Shown: positions 43,987 through 52,039 of the stretch, piece by piece
How positions within the stretch are numbered: position 1 is the first letter of the stretch
Layout: every line of letters begins with the position of its first letter
Source: Erythrobacter sp. Alg231-14
GTDB lineage: Bacteria > Pseudomonadota > Alphaproteobacteria > Sphingomonadales > Sphingomonadaceae
Assembly (NCBI RefSeq): GCF_900149685.1
Contig: NZ_LT702999.1
Span: 1,240,001-1,304,000 of the forward strand
DNA: 64,000 nucleotides
Direction of reading: 5' to 3'
Notes under the pieces: model-generated
Told to the model about the DNA's origin: nothing
The model's database searches: none
Seen by the model: only the letters and a program-made list of their open reading frames with translations
Made by a program: the position numbers and the translations under genes

Positions 43987-44711
43987 GATCGTTGACCCAT
44001 GGCAATCGCCGCAGCCAAATCCAGCTTACCTTCGTACAAAGCGCGTCCGGTGATCACCCCTTCGATCCCCTCATGCGCATGGATCGACAGGACGTGGATA
44101 TCATCCAGCCCCTTGACCCCGCCGCTGGCGATGACGGGAATGTCGACCCGCTGCGCCAATTCCACGGTCGCGTCGATGTTCACGCCTTTCAACAATCCAT
44201 CGCGCCCAATATCGGTGAACAACAGCGAGGCGACGCCCGCATCTTCGAACCGTCGGGCCAAATCGTGCACGGGGACATTGGACACTTCGGCCCACCCTTC
44301 GGTGGCGACCATGCCATCCTTTGCATCCACCGCGACCACGATGCCGCCTTCCCATTCGCGCGCCATTTCTTTGACGAATTCGGGATCTTTCAACGCCGCC
44401 GACCCCATGACCACGCGCGCAACGCCGAGGTTGAACCACCCTTCAACGGTTGCCGCATCGCGGATACCGCCGCCCAATTGCACATAGCCGGGGAACTGTT
44501 CGATGATCGCTTCGACCGCTTCGCGATTTTCGGTGCGTCCGGCAAAACTCCCATCAAGATCCACAACATGCAGATGTTCCGCCCCGGATTCGGCGAACAT
44601 CATCGCTTGGGCCGCGGGATCATCGCCGTAGACGGTGGCGCGCTCCATATCCCCTTCGGAAAGGCGCACAACTTCGCCAGCTTTAAGATCAATGGCCGGA
44701 AAAACGATCAT
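43983..44711 (-). CDS. hisA: 1-(5-phosphoribosyl)-5-[(5-phosphoribosylamino)methylideneamino]imidazole-4-carboxamide isomerase
   Basis: HisA isomerises ProFAR to PRFAR. The 242-residue barrel has [14 protein letters not shown] (catalytic Asp), [20 protein letters not shown], and [16 protein letters not shown] (second catalytic Asp). ATG 44711 (MIVFPAIDL) is the family start. It lies 52 bases downstream of hisH and overlaps the next small gene. Confidence 0.96.
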   Translation of the reverse strand: MIVFPAIDLKAGEVVRLSEGDMERATVYGDDPAAQAMMFAESGAEHLHVVDLDGSFAGRTENREAVEAIIEQFPGYVQLGGGIRDAATVEGWFNLGVARVVMGSAALKDPEFVKEMAREWEGGIVVAVDAKDGMVATEGWAEVSNVPVHDLARRFEDAGVASLLFTDIGRDGLLKGVNIDATVELAQRVDIPVIASGGVKGLDDIHVLSIHAHEGIEGVITGRALYEGKLDLAAAIAMGQRS

Positions 44712-44763
44712 GAAACGAACTCGCAAAAGGAAGGCAAAGCAGGCGTGCCACAGGGATAAAACA

Positions 44764-45399
44764 TCATGGCTTCCACTCCAAAAAACGGCTCAGCGTGGCA
44801 AGGCCATAGGCTTGGCTTTTTTCAGGGTGATATTGGACGCCCAAAATATTGTCACAGGCGACCGCTGCGACCAACCCTTCGCCGTGATCGGTCATGGCCG
44901 CGATGTCCGACGGGTTTTGCGCAACGAAATGATAGGAATGGAGGAAATACGCCTCCCCCCCATCGATCACATCGTGATCTTTTGCATGGGGCAATGCCGC
45001 CACATCGTTCCACCCCATATGCGGCACTTTAATTGCGGGATCTTTTGGTTCGATCAATCGCACTTCGCCGGAAATCCATCCCAAACCCGGAGTAACACCA
45101 TGCTCCAATCCCGCATCGGCCAACAATTGCATGCCGACACAAATGCCCAAGAACGGCGCGCCGCCGACGCGGACGCGTTCTGTCATCGCCTCCACCATGT
45201 TTGGAATGGCGCGCAAACCCTCTGCGCACGCTTTGAACGAGCCCACCCCGGGCAACACAATCCGGTCAGCCGCGCGCACCACATTGGGATCGGCGGTGAC
45301 GATAACGTGCGCGCCCACCGCTTTCAAAGCATTGTGAACCGAATGCAGATTGCCCGCGCCGTAATCAATTAAGGCTACAGTGTCGGCGGTGTCAGCCAC
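44764..45399 (-). CDS. hisH: Imidazole glycerol phosphate synthase, glutamine amidotransferase subunit
   Basis: HisH hydrolyses glutamine and passes ammonia to HisF. The 211-residue class I amidotransferase has ALIDYGAGNLHSVHNALK, the oxyanion strand PGVGSFKAC, nucleophile Cys87 in FLGICVGMQLL, and the His/Glu pair in VQYHPEKSQ. Its start overlaps the 3' end of the YciI-like gene by eight bases. Confidence 0.96.
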   Translation of the reverse strand: MADTADTVALIDYGAGNLHSVHNALKAVGAHVIVTADPNVVRAADRIVLPGVGSFKACAEGLRAIPNMVEAMTERVRVGGAPFLGICVGMQLLADAGLEHGVTPGLGWISGEVRLIEPKDPAIKVPHMGWNDVAALPHAKDHDVIDGGEAYFLHSYHFVAQNPSDIAAMTDHGEGLVAAVACDNILGVQYHPEKSQAYGLATLSRFLEWKP

Positions 45400-45688
45400 T
45401 CAGCGCCTCTAAGCCGGGCCCAATGAAACGCGGTGTCCATTCGGTGATGGTGATGGTTGCGACATTGCCCACAAGGAACGGATCGGTTGCGGTTACGGCT
45501 TCTGCTTCGGCGCGATCGGTCGCGCGAATAAAGATTGTGCCGCTATCGCGCGGATTGTTTGGGCCCCATGCGAGGAAATGGCCGTTTTCATGGCCGGCCT
45601 TTAACCAAGCGAGATGATCTGCCAGCAAGACATCAACTTGTTCAATCGGAACCGTGTAGGTCAACGTCGCGATAAACACACTATCCAC
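45392..45688 (-). CDS. YciI-like protein in the his operon
   Basis: The 98-residue ferredoxin-fold protein has [28 protein letters not shown] and [32 protein letters not shown], with the His and Asp of the YciI active-site pattern ([12 protein letters not shown]). The GTG at 45688 is chosen because AGGGG is six to seven bases upstream; it overlaps the hisB stop (45681). The stop in turn overlaps hisH. YciI proteins are proposed hydrolases or dehalogenase-like enzymes; no histidine role is known to me. Confidence 0.85.
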   Translation of the reverse strand: MDSVFIATLTYTVPIEQVDVLLADHLAWLKAGHENGHFLAWGPNNPRDSGTIFIRATDRAEAEAVTATDPFLVGNVATITITEWTPRFIGPGLEALSG

Positions 45689-46298
45689 CCAATTGCCCCT
45701 TTGTGCTTGGCACTGCGTCGCCTTTGCGGGGGTCGCGTTCAACCGCGATCCGCATTGCGCGGGCAAAGCCTTTGTAAATGCTTTCACAGATGTGATGATT
45801 GTTGCTGCCGTAGAGCAATTCAATATGCAGCGTTAGTCCCGCGGTCTGCGCGACCGAATGGAACCAATGTTCGATCAATTCCGTGTCCCACTCGCCCAGC
45901 TTTTCTTGCGTGAAACCCGCTTTCCAAACCACAAAAGGCCGCCCGGAAATATCAAGGGCAACGCGCGACAAGGTTTCATCCATCGGGGAATAGGCGCTGC
46001 CATATCGGCCAATGCCACCTTTGTCGCCCAACGCATCCGACAATGCCTGACCCAACGCGATCGCAGAATCCTCGGTCGTGTGGTGTTGGTCCACATGCAG
46101 GTCGCCCGTCACCTGCATCGTGACATCGATCAAGGAGTGTTTGGAAAACTGTTCCACCATGTGATCGAGAAAGCCGATGCCGGTGGAAACATCATAGGCA
46201 CCGGTTCCATCCAGATTGACGGAAATGGCGATGCTTGTCTCGGCGGTTTTGCGCGTCACAGAGCCAGTGCGGGTCGAGGAGTTTGGCGTGTTGCTCAT
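45681..46298 (-). CDS. hisB: Imidazoleglycerol-phosphate dehydratase (monofunctional)
   Basis: The 205-residue enzyme dehydrates imidazole glycerol phosphate. Manganese-binding motifs are [48 protein letters not shown] and [17 protein letters not shown]. There is no histidinol phosphatase domain, as in most non-enteric bacteria. It is the first gene of the minus-strand operon; the 130-base gap to sspB on the other strand should carry both promoters. Confidence 0.96.
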   Translation of the reverse strand: MSNTPNSSTRTGSVTRKTAETSIAISVNLDGTGAYDVSTGIGFLDHMVEQFSKHSLIDVTMQVTGDLHVDQHHTTEDSAIALGQALSDALGDKGGIGRYGSAYSPMDETLSRVALDISGRPFVVWKAGFTQEKLGEWDTELIEHWFHSVAQTAGLTLHIELLYGSNNHHICESIYKGFARAMRIAVERDPRKGDAVPSTKGQLGG

Positions 46299-46428
46299 GG
46301 AACCCGGCTATAGCTGCGCAAAGACGCCGTGCAAGCGGGTGATTGCGATAAAACGCGCCGATAAACCATCAAAAGTGCGCACGAAACGCTTGACCCGCGC
46401 GACGCACACGGTCACGATTCACAGCATA

Positions 46429-46962
46429 ATGACCGATGATACCCCCGATAGCCTGATCCCGTATGATGAGATCGTCCAAGAAGCCCTGCGCGCCGTTGTC
46501 GGCCGTGTGTTGGGCGAAATTGAACGCGGGGGCAGCGAATTGCCCGGCACGCATCATTTTTACATCACCTTCAAAACCCACGCACAAGGCGTATCGATCC
46601 CATCTCATTTGAAGGAACGATTCCCCGATGAAATGACCATTGTTCTGCAGAACAAATTTTGGGAATTAGAAGTGCGCGATGATGGGTTTTCGGTTGGGCT
46701 GACGTTCAATCAAATTCCGGCCAAATTGGAAATTCCTTACGCCGCGATCACGGCTTTCGTGGATCCGGCGGTTGATTTCGGCCTTCAATTTCAAGCTTCG
46801 GCGACCGAAATGGCGCCCGAAGAGCATGACGATGCCGAAAATGACGGTGTCGGGTTGAGCGTTTCCGCCGACGGCGAAGACAGCGACACAAGCACGACAA
46901 GCGACAGCGACGAAGAGGACGGCTCCAACGTTGTCACTGTTGATTTCGGCCGCAAGAAGTAA
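46429..46962 (+). CDS. sspB: SspB family ClpXP adaptor (alpha type)
   Basis: SspB tethers ssrA-tagged proteins to ClpXP. The 177-residue protein has a compact domain (THHFYITFKTHAQGVSIPSHLKERFPDEMTIVLQNKFW; VGLTFNQIPAKLEIPYAAITAFVDPAVDFGLQF), a long acidic Ser/Asp/Glu-rich linker, and a conserved basic tail VVTVDFGRKK that probably docks on ClpX. Start ATG 46429 is by homology; the frame is open further upstream into the hisB promoter region. Confidence 0.88.
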   Translation: MTDDTPDSLIPYDEIVQEALRAVVGRVLGEIERGGSELPGTHHFYITFKTHAQGVSIPSHLKERFPDEMTIVLQNKFWELEVRDDGFSVGLTFNQIPAKLEIPYAAITAFVDPAVDFGLQFQASATEMAPEEHDDAENDGVGLSVSADGEDSDTSTTSDSDEEDGSNVVTVDFGRKK

Positions 46963-46976
46963 GCGTTGCGCCGATT

Positions 46977-47375
46977 ATGGCAAAAAGCGGATCATCAACG
47001 GATGATAAAGGGACGGCCAAAACCGCTGCCCGCAAAGTCCCACTGCCCAGCCCCGATGCCGGCACAAACCTATTGATCGCCGATATTGTGGTGCGCGGGG
47101 CATCGACCCTGTTTCGCAATGCAGTAGAAAAACGCGTGGCGAAAGCCAGCGTTGACGAAGACAGCGACGCACAAGACCTTTTGGATGGGCGCGCCGTTAT
47201 CACGACATTGGGGCTTTATGGAGCCAGCAAATTGGCGACCCGGTCGGTCCCCGGTTTGTTGATGGTTAGCGGGGGTTTGCTGGCCAAAACCCTTTATGAT
47301 CGCGGCAAAGCCCGCCAACGCCGTTTGGCGAAAGAGGCATCGCCGCCGGCGGGATCGCCAAACGACGCCGAATAG
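46977..47375 (+). CDS. Conserved hypothetical protein with hydrophobic centre
   Basis: The 132-residue product has a charged N-terminus (KSGSSTDDKGTAKTAARK), a central segment LIADIVVRGASTLFRNAVEK, another hydrophobic stretch (TRSVPGLLMVSGGLLAKTLY) and a basic C-terminus. It looks like a membrane-associated protein. The gene is 14 bases after sspB and is probably co-transcribed. I cannot name a family with certainty, though similar genes lie near sspB in related genomes as far as I recall. Confidence 0.7.
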   Translation: MAKSGSSTDDKGTAKTAARKVPLPSPDAGTNLLIADIVVRGASTLFRNAVEKRVAKASVDEDSDAQDLLDGRAVITTLGLYGASKLATRSVPGLLMVSGGLLAKTLYDRGKARQRRLAKEASPPAGSPNDAE

Positions 47376-47451
47376 AACCACGCCTACAATACCGGCGCAT
47401 TGGGTGCAGCTGCCCCTTGATTTTTAGCGGCATTTTGCGGCATCGGGGCCT

Positions 47452-48105
47452 ATGGGCGAACCAACATCAATTCCATCGGATCAGCTGCATCGGCGCGGCT
47501 TGCTGTTTATTCTCTCGTCCCCTTCGGGCGCGGGCAAGACGACTTTATCGCGGATGCTCTTGAAACAGGATGACGACATAAAGCTTTCTGTGTCTGTCAC
47601 CACACGCCCGCCGCGTCCGGGAGAGGTGGATGGTGTCCATTACCATTTTGTATCTGATGAAAAATTCGACGCCATGGTCGAAGAAGATGACTTTTACGAA
47701 TGGGCGCATGTATTCGATTACCGATACGGTACGCCAAAAGGGTTGATCCGGACCGGCCTCAAAGACGGGCAGGATTTCTTGTTCGACATTGATTGGCAGG
47801 GGACCCAGCAACTCTACCAAAAAGACCAACAAGACGTCGTCAGCGTCTTCATCCTTCCCCCCAGCCTGGATGAGTTGCGCCACCGATTGGAATCGCGCGC
47901 GCAGGACAGCGACGACGTGATCGATGGCCGGATGGAACGCGCCCGCGCGGAAATCAGCCACTGGGCCGAATACGATTATGTCGTGATCAATGACGACGTA
48001 AACGAATGTTTTGATCGTGTTCGCGAAGTGTTGGACGCGGAACGCATGCGCCGCACACGACAAACCGGGTTGATCCCATTTGTGCGAGAATTGATGGGCA
48101 ACTGA
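47452..48105 (+). CDS. gmk: Guanylate kinase
   Basis: Gmk converts GMP to GDP with ATP. The 217-residue enzyme has the P-loop SPSGAGKTTLS (23-33), the GMP-binding stretch SVSVTTRPPRPGEVDGVHYHFVS, EWAHVFDYRYGTPKG, and the lid region with RAQDSDDVIDGRMERARAEI. Length is normal. About 76 bases precede it, so it may have its own promoter. Confidence 0.96.
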   Translation: MGEPTSIPSDQLHRRGLLFILSSPSGAGKTTLSRMLLKQDDDIKLSVSVTTRPPRPGEVDGVHYHFVSDEKFDAMVEEDDFYEWAHVFDYRYGTPKGLIRTGLKDGQDFLFDIDWQGTQQLYQKDQQDVVSVFILPPSLDELRHRLESRAQDSDDVIDGRMERARAEISHWAEYDYVVINDDVNECFDRVREVLDAERMRRTRQTGLIPFVRELMGN

Positions 48106-48108
48106 TCT

Positions 48109-48441
48109 TTGCCGCATGAACTGATCATCGGGACATTAATTGGTGGCGCCCTTATGGGGACGGTGTTCTTCGCTGGCGCGTATTATTCCCTAAAAACTCG
48201 GCCAAACCGCGCAATATTCGCTGGGGCGTTGTCCTTGCTGGGATCGATCGGCTTCATAGTGTTCAAGGCTGGCGGTCCTATACCCGGTGATGCACTTGGC
48301 CAGTTTGCATCGATGGCCACGGGCGCGACATTCGCAATAGCGTTTTGGAGCTGGCGGACACTGGAAAGCGACAAACGCGATGGCCAGGCGGCCAATGGCG
48401 TCAATACAGACGCATTGGAAGATGACGCGCCCAACCTTTAG
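48109..48441 (+). CDS. Small membrane protein, unknown function
   Basis: This 110-residue product, if started at TTG 48109 three bases after the gmk stop, has three hydrophobic segments (IIGTLIGGALMGTVFFAGAYY, AIFAGALSLLGSIGFIVFKAG, ASMATGATFAIAFWSW) and an acidic C-terminus. The start is uncertain because only a weak ribosome site is present; an ATG at 48151 is a shorter alternative. It is followed by a strong terminator. Confidence 0.55.
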   Translation: MPHELIIGTLIGGALMGTVFFAGAYYSLKTRPNRAIFAGALSLLGSIGFIVFKAGGPIPGDALGQFASMATGATFAIAFWSWRTLESDKRDGQAANGVNTDALEDDAPNL

Positions 48442-48483
48442 CGCCTGCGACAATGCCCGGCTCACCAAAACAGACCGTTGAAT

Positions 48484-48519
48484 AAAAAGGCCCGCCGGAT
48501 CGCTCCGGCGGGCCTTTTT
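48484..48519. terminator. Bidirectional intrinsic terminator
   Basis: AAAAAGGCCCGCCGGA and TCCGGCGGGCCTTTTT form a perfect 16-bp stem with a TCGC loop. It has a T-run on both strands and lies between convergent genes. Confidence 0.93.
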
Positions 48520-48539
48520 AGTTTCCGTTGCGAACCCGC

Positions 48540-49343
48540 TTAGCCAGCTGGATCGTTGAAGACGCTGGGCAGAGATGCGTTCACCACGCCGCCATCCACG
48601 GTTAGTGTTTCACCAACCACGTAATCTCCGGCACGGCTGCACAGATAAATCGCCGCCGCCGCCATATCTTCGGCGGTTCCGATCCGTTTCGACGGGATCA
48701 TTGCGGCGCTTGCGTCGGGCGCGGATTTCGCTGCTTTGTTCATCTCACTTGGGAAAGCACCCGGCGCGATTGAAGTCACGATGATGTTGTCTTGAATCAA
48801 ACGCGCGGCCATCCGGCGGGTCAATTGAATGACGCCCGCTTTGGATGCTTGATAGGCGTAGGTTTCCCATGGGTTGATGCGTTGGCCATCAATCGAAGAC
48901 ACATGGATCACCTTTGCCGGGTGATCGCCCGCGCCACCCGCGACCAACAAATCATGCAGTTTCTGTGTCAGGAAGAACGGTGTTTTGACGTTCAAGTCCA
49001 TCGTCCGATGCCAACCCGCCTCGTTGAATTCGAGGTAAGGTTGACCCCACGCCGCGCCAGCATTGTTGATCAAAATGTCGAGCTTCTCTTCGCGCTTCGC
49101 CATTTCTTCGGCCAATGCGACCATGCCATCCATTTGCGACAAGTCGGCCGGGATGCCAAAGACTTTGTCTTCGCCAAATTCGGCGATCGTTTCCTGCATT
49201 TGTTCAACTTTGCGCGCCGAAATATACACGCGCGCGCAACCCGCGGCGAGCAATCCTTCAACGAACATTTTGCCAATGCCGCGCGACCCGCCAGTGACAA
49301 GCGCGACGCGCCCTTCGAGGCTAAAGAGTGAAGTGATATCCAT
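48540..49343 (-). CDS. Classical SDR family oxidoreductase
   Basis: The 267-residue enzyme has TGGSRGIG (17-24), NNAGAAW, catalytic Ser in HVSSIDG, and YAYQASK (Tyr-x3-Lys). The order and C-terminal VDGG are those of classical NAD(P)-dependent SDRs such as 3-hydroxyacyl-CoA or alcohol dehydrogenases. It is 11 bases downstream of an acyl-CoA dehydrogenase gene, so a beta-oxidation-type role is likely. Substrate unknown. Confidence 0.88.
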   Translation of the reverse strand: MDITSLFSLEGRVALVTGGSRGIGKMFVEGLLAAGCARVYISARKVEQMQETIAEFGEDKVFGIPADLSQMDGMVALAEEMAKREEKLDILINNAGAAWGQPYLEFNEAGWHRTMDLNVKTPFFLTQKLHDLLVAGGAGDHPAKVIHVSSIDGQRINPWETYAYQASKAGVIQLTRRMAARLIQDNIIVTSIAPGAFPSEMNKAAKSAPDASAAMIPSKRIGTAEDMAAAAIYLCSRAGDYVVGETLTVDGGVVNASLPSVFNDPAG

Positions 49344-49354
49344 GTGTCGTGTCC

Positions 49355-50494
49355 TTAATAGCCGCTGAGTTCAGCGACGCGGTTGGCGTGGAAATAGGCA
49401 TCGCCCAAGAATTCCTGAAGCGCTCGATCGCGTTTCATATAAAGGCCGATGTCGTATTCGTCGGTCATCCCGATGCCGCCGTGCATTTGCACGCCTTCTT
49501 TGACAGACAAGCCGGCGGTTTTGGCAACTTTGGCTTTGGCCACGCTGCTCATCAATTCGGCCTGTTCACTGCCCGCGTCGAGCAATTGTTGAGCCTTAAT
49601 CACGACCGCACGGGCCACTTCGACTTCTGAATACAGGTGGCTTGCCCGATGTTGCAGAGCCTGAAACTCACCGATCAATTGGCCAAATTGTTTGCGTTGT
49701 TTCAGGTAATCGATGGTCATATCCATCGCCCCGCGCGCAACGCCAACACCCTCGGCTGCGGCGCCAATGCGGCCAGCGGTCAACATTGCGTTGAGCACTG
49801 CGCGTCCGCCATCCAGTTCGCCAATCACCGCATCGCCATCGATTTCCACGCCGTCAAATTTGGTGTGGGTCGCCATGGAACTGTCAACCAAGCGCACTGA
49901 ATCGTGGCTCATATTGGCGGCGTCTTTAGGGACCGCGAACAATGTGATGCCGTCATCGTCTTCATCAGAACCGCTGGTGCGGGCGGCGACCACCAACATA
50001 TCCGCGCTAGCGCCTTGGATCACGAAGCTCTTCGAACCAGTGAGTTTAAACCCATTGCCCGATTTTTCCGCCTTAGTGGCGATCCGACCCGGCCGATGCT
50101 TCGCCGTTTCATCAACCGCCACGGCAAACACGCTGTCACCCGCAACAAGGCCGGGCAGATAGCGGCCTTTAAGGTCAGCCGATCCGTGTTTGAGTGCGGT
50201 CGCGGCCAAAACGGACGAGGTCAGAAATGGCGAAGGCGTAAGATTGCGGCCGATTTCTTCGAGCACGATGCCCGCTTCGACATGGCCCATACCCAATCCG
50301 CCGTCGTCTTCGTCCAGCAACATGCCGGTAAAGCCCATTTCGGCCATTTGTTTCCACAAAGCATGGCCAAATCCATCCGGGCAATCGCGGTCACGCCAAT
50401 GGCGCAGTTGTTTCGCAATGTTGCCTTCGTCGGCCATAAAACCGCTTGCGGTGTCGGCGAGCATCGCCTGATCTTCGTCATGATATAGGGGCAT
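49355..50494 (-). CDS. Acyl-CoA dehydrogenase, small-partner type (second pair)
   Basis: A 379-residue acyl-CoA dehydrogenase with LLDEDDGGLGMGHVEAGIVLEEIGRNLTPSPF at the N-terminus, degenerate middle region, RKQFGQLIGEFQALQHRASHL and VQMHGGIGMTDEYDIGLYMKR. Like the 15287-16402 gene it has a poorly conserved flavin-contact motif, as expected of the partner subunit in heteromeric dehydrogenases. Flanked on the same strand by its large partner upstream (86 bases) and an SDR downstream. Confidence 0.87.
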   Translation of the reverse strand: MPLYHDEDQAMLADTASGFMADEGNIAKQLRHWRDRDCPDGFGHALWKQMAEMGFTGMLLDEDDGGLGMGHVEAGIVLEEIGRNLTPSPFLTSSVLAATALKHGSADLKGRYLPGLVAGDSVFAVAVDETAKHRPGRIATKAEKSGNGFKLTGSKSFVIQGASADMLVVAARTSGSDEDDDGITLFAVPKDAANMSHDSVRLVDSSMATHTKFDGVEIDGDAVIGELDGGRAVLNAMLTAGRIGAAAEGVGVARGAMDMTIDYLKQRKQFGQLIGEFQALQHRASHLYSEVEVARAVVIKAQQLLDAGSEQAELMSSVAKAKVAKTAGLSVKEGVQMHGGIGMTDEYDIGLYMKRDRALQEFLGDAYFHANRVAELSGY

Positions 50495-50580
50495 GAATTG
50501 TCCCGTCCTCTCTTAGGAAATGTGTCGTTCGAACCGCGCGCGTTGTTTCGCGCGCGGTCCGTGCAATGCGATCGGTGCGA

Positions 50581-51774
50581 TTAGCCGCCCGGCAGTTCAA
50601 GAATGCGTTTGGAAATCACGTTCAACATGACTTCCGATGTGCCGCCTTCAATTGAATTTGCCTTGGTCCGCAACCAGCCGCGCGATGGCTTACCACCGCC
50701 GGTGTCTTCGCTGTCCCATTCCAGGCTGCGCGAACCGCCTACCGACATCATCAATTCGTGGCGGCGCTTGTTCAGCTCTGTACCGACATACTTCATCATG
50801 TTCGGTTGCGCCGGGTGACCTTTGCCGGACTTCATTTCGTCCATGAATTTCTCGCCCATCGCGGTGAAGGCAAGCGCATCGACATCAAACATCGCCAATT
50901 CGGCGCGCAATGCGGGATCAAGATCATCACCCGTTTTGGCCGAGTGGCGCTTCATCGCAGTGCCGATCGCGGCGGTGCGTTCGCCCCCACCCAGACCGGA
51001 AATCATTTCGCGTTCGTGGCCGAGTAGATATTTCGCAACATCCCATCCGCGGCCCACTTCGCCCACAAAGCCGGGGCAATCATCACCGTAGGATTTTGGC
51101 ACGGTCACATCGTCAAAGAATGTCTCACAGAACGGGCTGTTGCCGCTGATCAACAAGATCGGTTTGGTCGTGACACCGCCGCCATGCATGTCGAACAGCA
51201 TAAAGGTGATGCCCTTATACTTGTTGTCTTTATCCGTGCGCACGAGGCAGAAAATCCAATCGGCTTCATCGGCGTAAGACGTCCAGATCTTCTGACCGTT
51301 GACTGTCCAATGGTCGCCTTTGTCCTCACCAAAAGTCTGCATCGAGACGAGGTCAGACCCGCTGCCGGGCTCTGAGTATCCCTGGCACCAGCGAATTTCG
51401 CCGCGCGCGATCTCATTGAGAAAACGCTGTTTTTGACCTTCTGTGCCGAATTGCAGCAACGCAGGGCCAAGCATCCAGATGCCAAAGCTCGACAATGGCG
51501 GGCGGGCACCGATTGCGGCCATTTCCTGACGTAGGACCTTCGCTTCGGGTGCGCTCAAGCCGGCGCCACCATACGCCTTTGGCCAAGCAGGAACAGTGTA
51601 TCCTTTGTCGCGGCAGACTTCGAACCATGCCTTTTGCGCGTCGTTTTTAAACGTCGCGTTGCGTCCGCCCCAATAAACGTCTTCGTCGTCACGAACAGGC
51701 TCACGCATCTCTGCGGGGCAGTTCGCTTCGAGCCAGCTTCGGGTTTCGCTGCGGAAGTTTTCCAGATCGGACAT
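50581..51774 (-). CDS. Acyl-CoA dehydrogenase, large-partner type (second pair)
   Basis: The 397-residue enzyme shows GYSEPGSGSDLVSMQT (flavin/substrate motif), VNGQKIWTSYADEADWIFCLVRT, and EGGTSEVMLNVISKRILELPGG at the C-terminus. ATG 51774 is chosen over 51792. It is first in the minus-strand set ACAD-ACAD-SDR, with a TTACG-N4-CGTAA dyad about 40 bases upstream. Such pairs act on long or ring-bearing acyl-CoA in characterised actinobacteria; here that is inference. Confidence 0.9.
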   Translation of the reverse strand: MSDLENFRSETRSWLEANCPAEMREPVRDDEDVYWGGRNATFKNDAQKAWFEVCRDKGYTVPAWPKAYGGAGLSAPEAKVLRQEMAAIGARPPLSSFGIWMLGPALLQFGTEGQKQRFLNEIARGEIRWCQGYSEPGSGSDLVSMQTFGEDKGDHWTVNGQKIWTSYADEADWIFCLVRTDKDNKYKGITFMLFDMHGGGVTTKPILLISGNSPFCETFFDDVTVPKSYGDDCPGFVGEVGRGWDVAKYLLGHEREMISGLGGGERTAAIGTAMKRHSAKTGDDLDPALRAELAMFDVDALAFTAMGEKFMDEMKSGKGHPAQPNMMKYVGTELNKRRHELMMSVGGSRSLEWDSEDTGGGKPSRGWLRTKANSIEGGTSEVMLNVISKRILELPGG

Positions 51775-51813
51775 AGTGCCGGTACCTCTCAATTTATTAT
51801 CCCATATTGACGC

Positions 51814-51827
51814 TTACGTTATCGTAA
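51814..51827. promoter_or_regulatory. Dyad TTACG-N4-CGTAA, candidate operator
   Basis: TTACGTTATCGTAA is a 5+5 base inverted repeat 40 bases upstream of the acyl-CoA dehydrogenase start and overlapping the expected promoter (GATAAT-like -10 on the minus strand at about 51797-51802). It resembles TetR-family operators that control acyl-CoA catabolic genes. Confidence 0.35.
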
Positions 51828-52039
51828 TTTGCATGGCCGCCGCAAGCACATCTCGCGCCGACAAGCATGCCGTAGCGTCAATACAATTGGTTTGACGGTT
51901 TGCGTTGACGGCGCGCGGTTCGCGTATACGTTCGCGCGCAAGATTAAGGGCATAGGTTTGGGAGAACCAGCATGATCAGATTCGCCGGTACAATCGCTCA
52001 GTTTGAGGCGTTACCCCGCCTTAGTCAGCGTGCGACACC

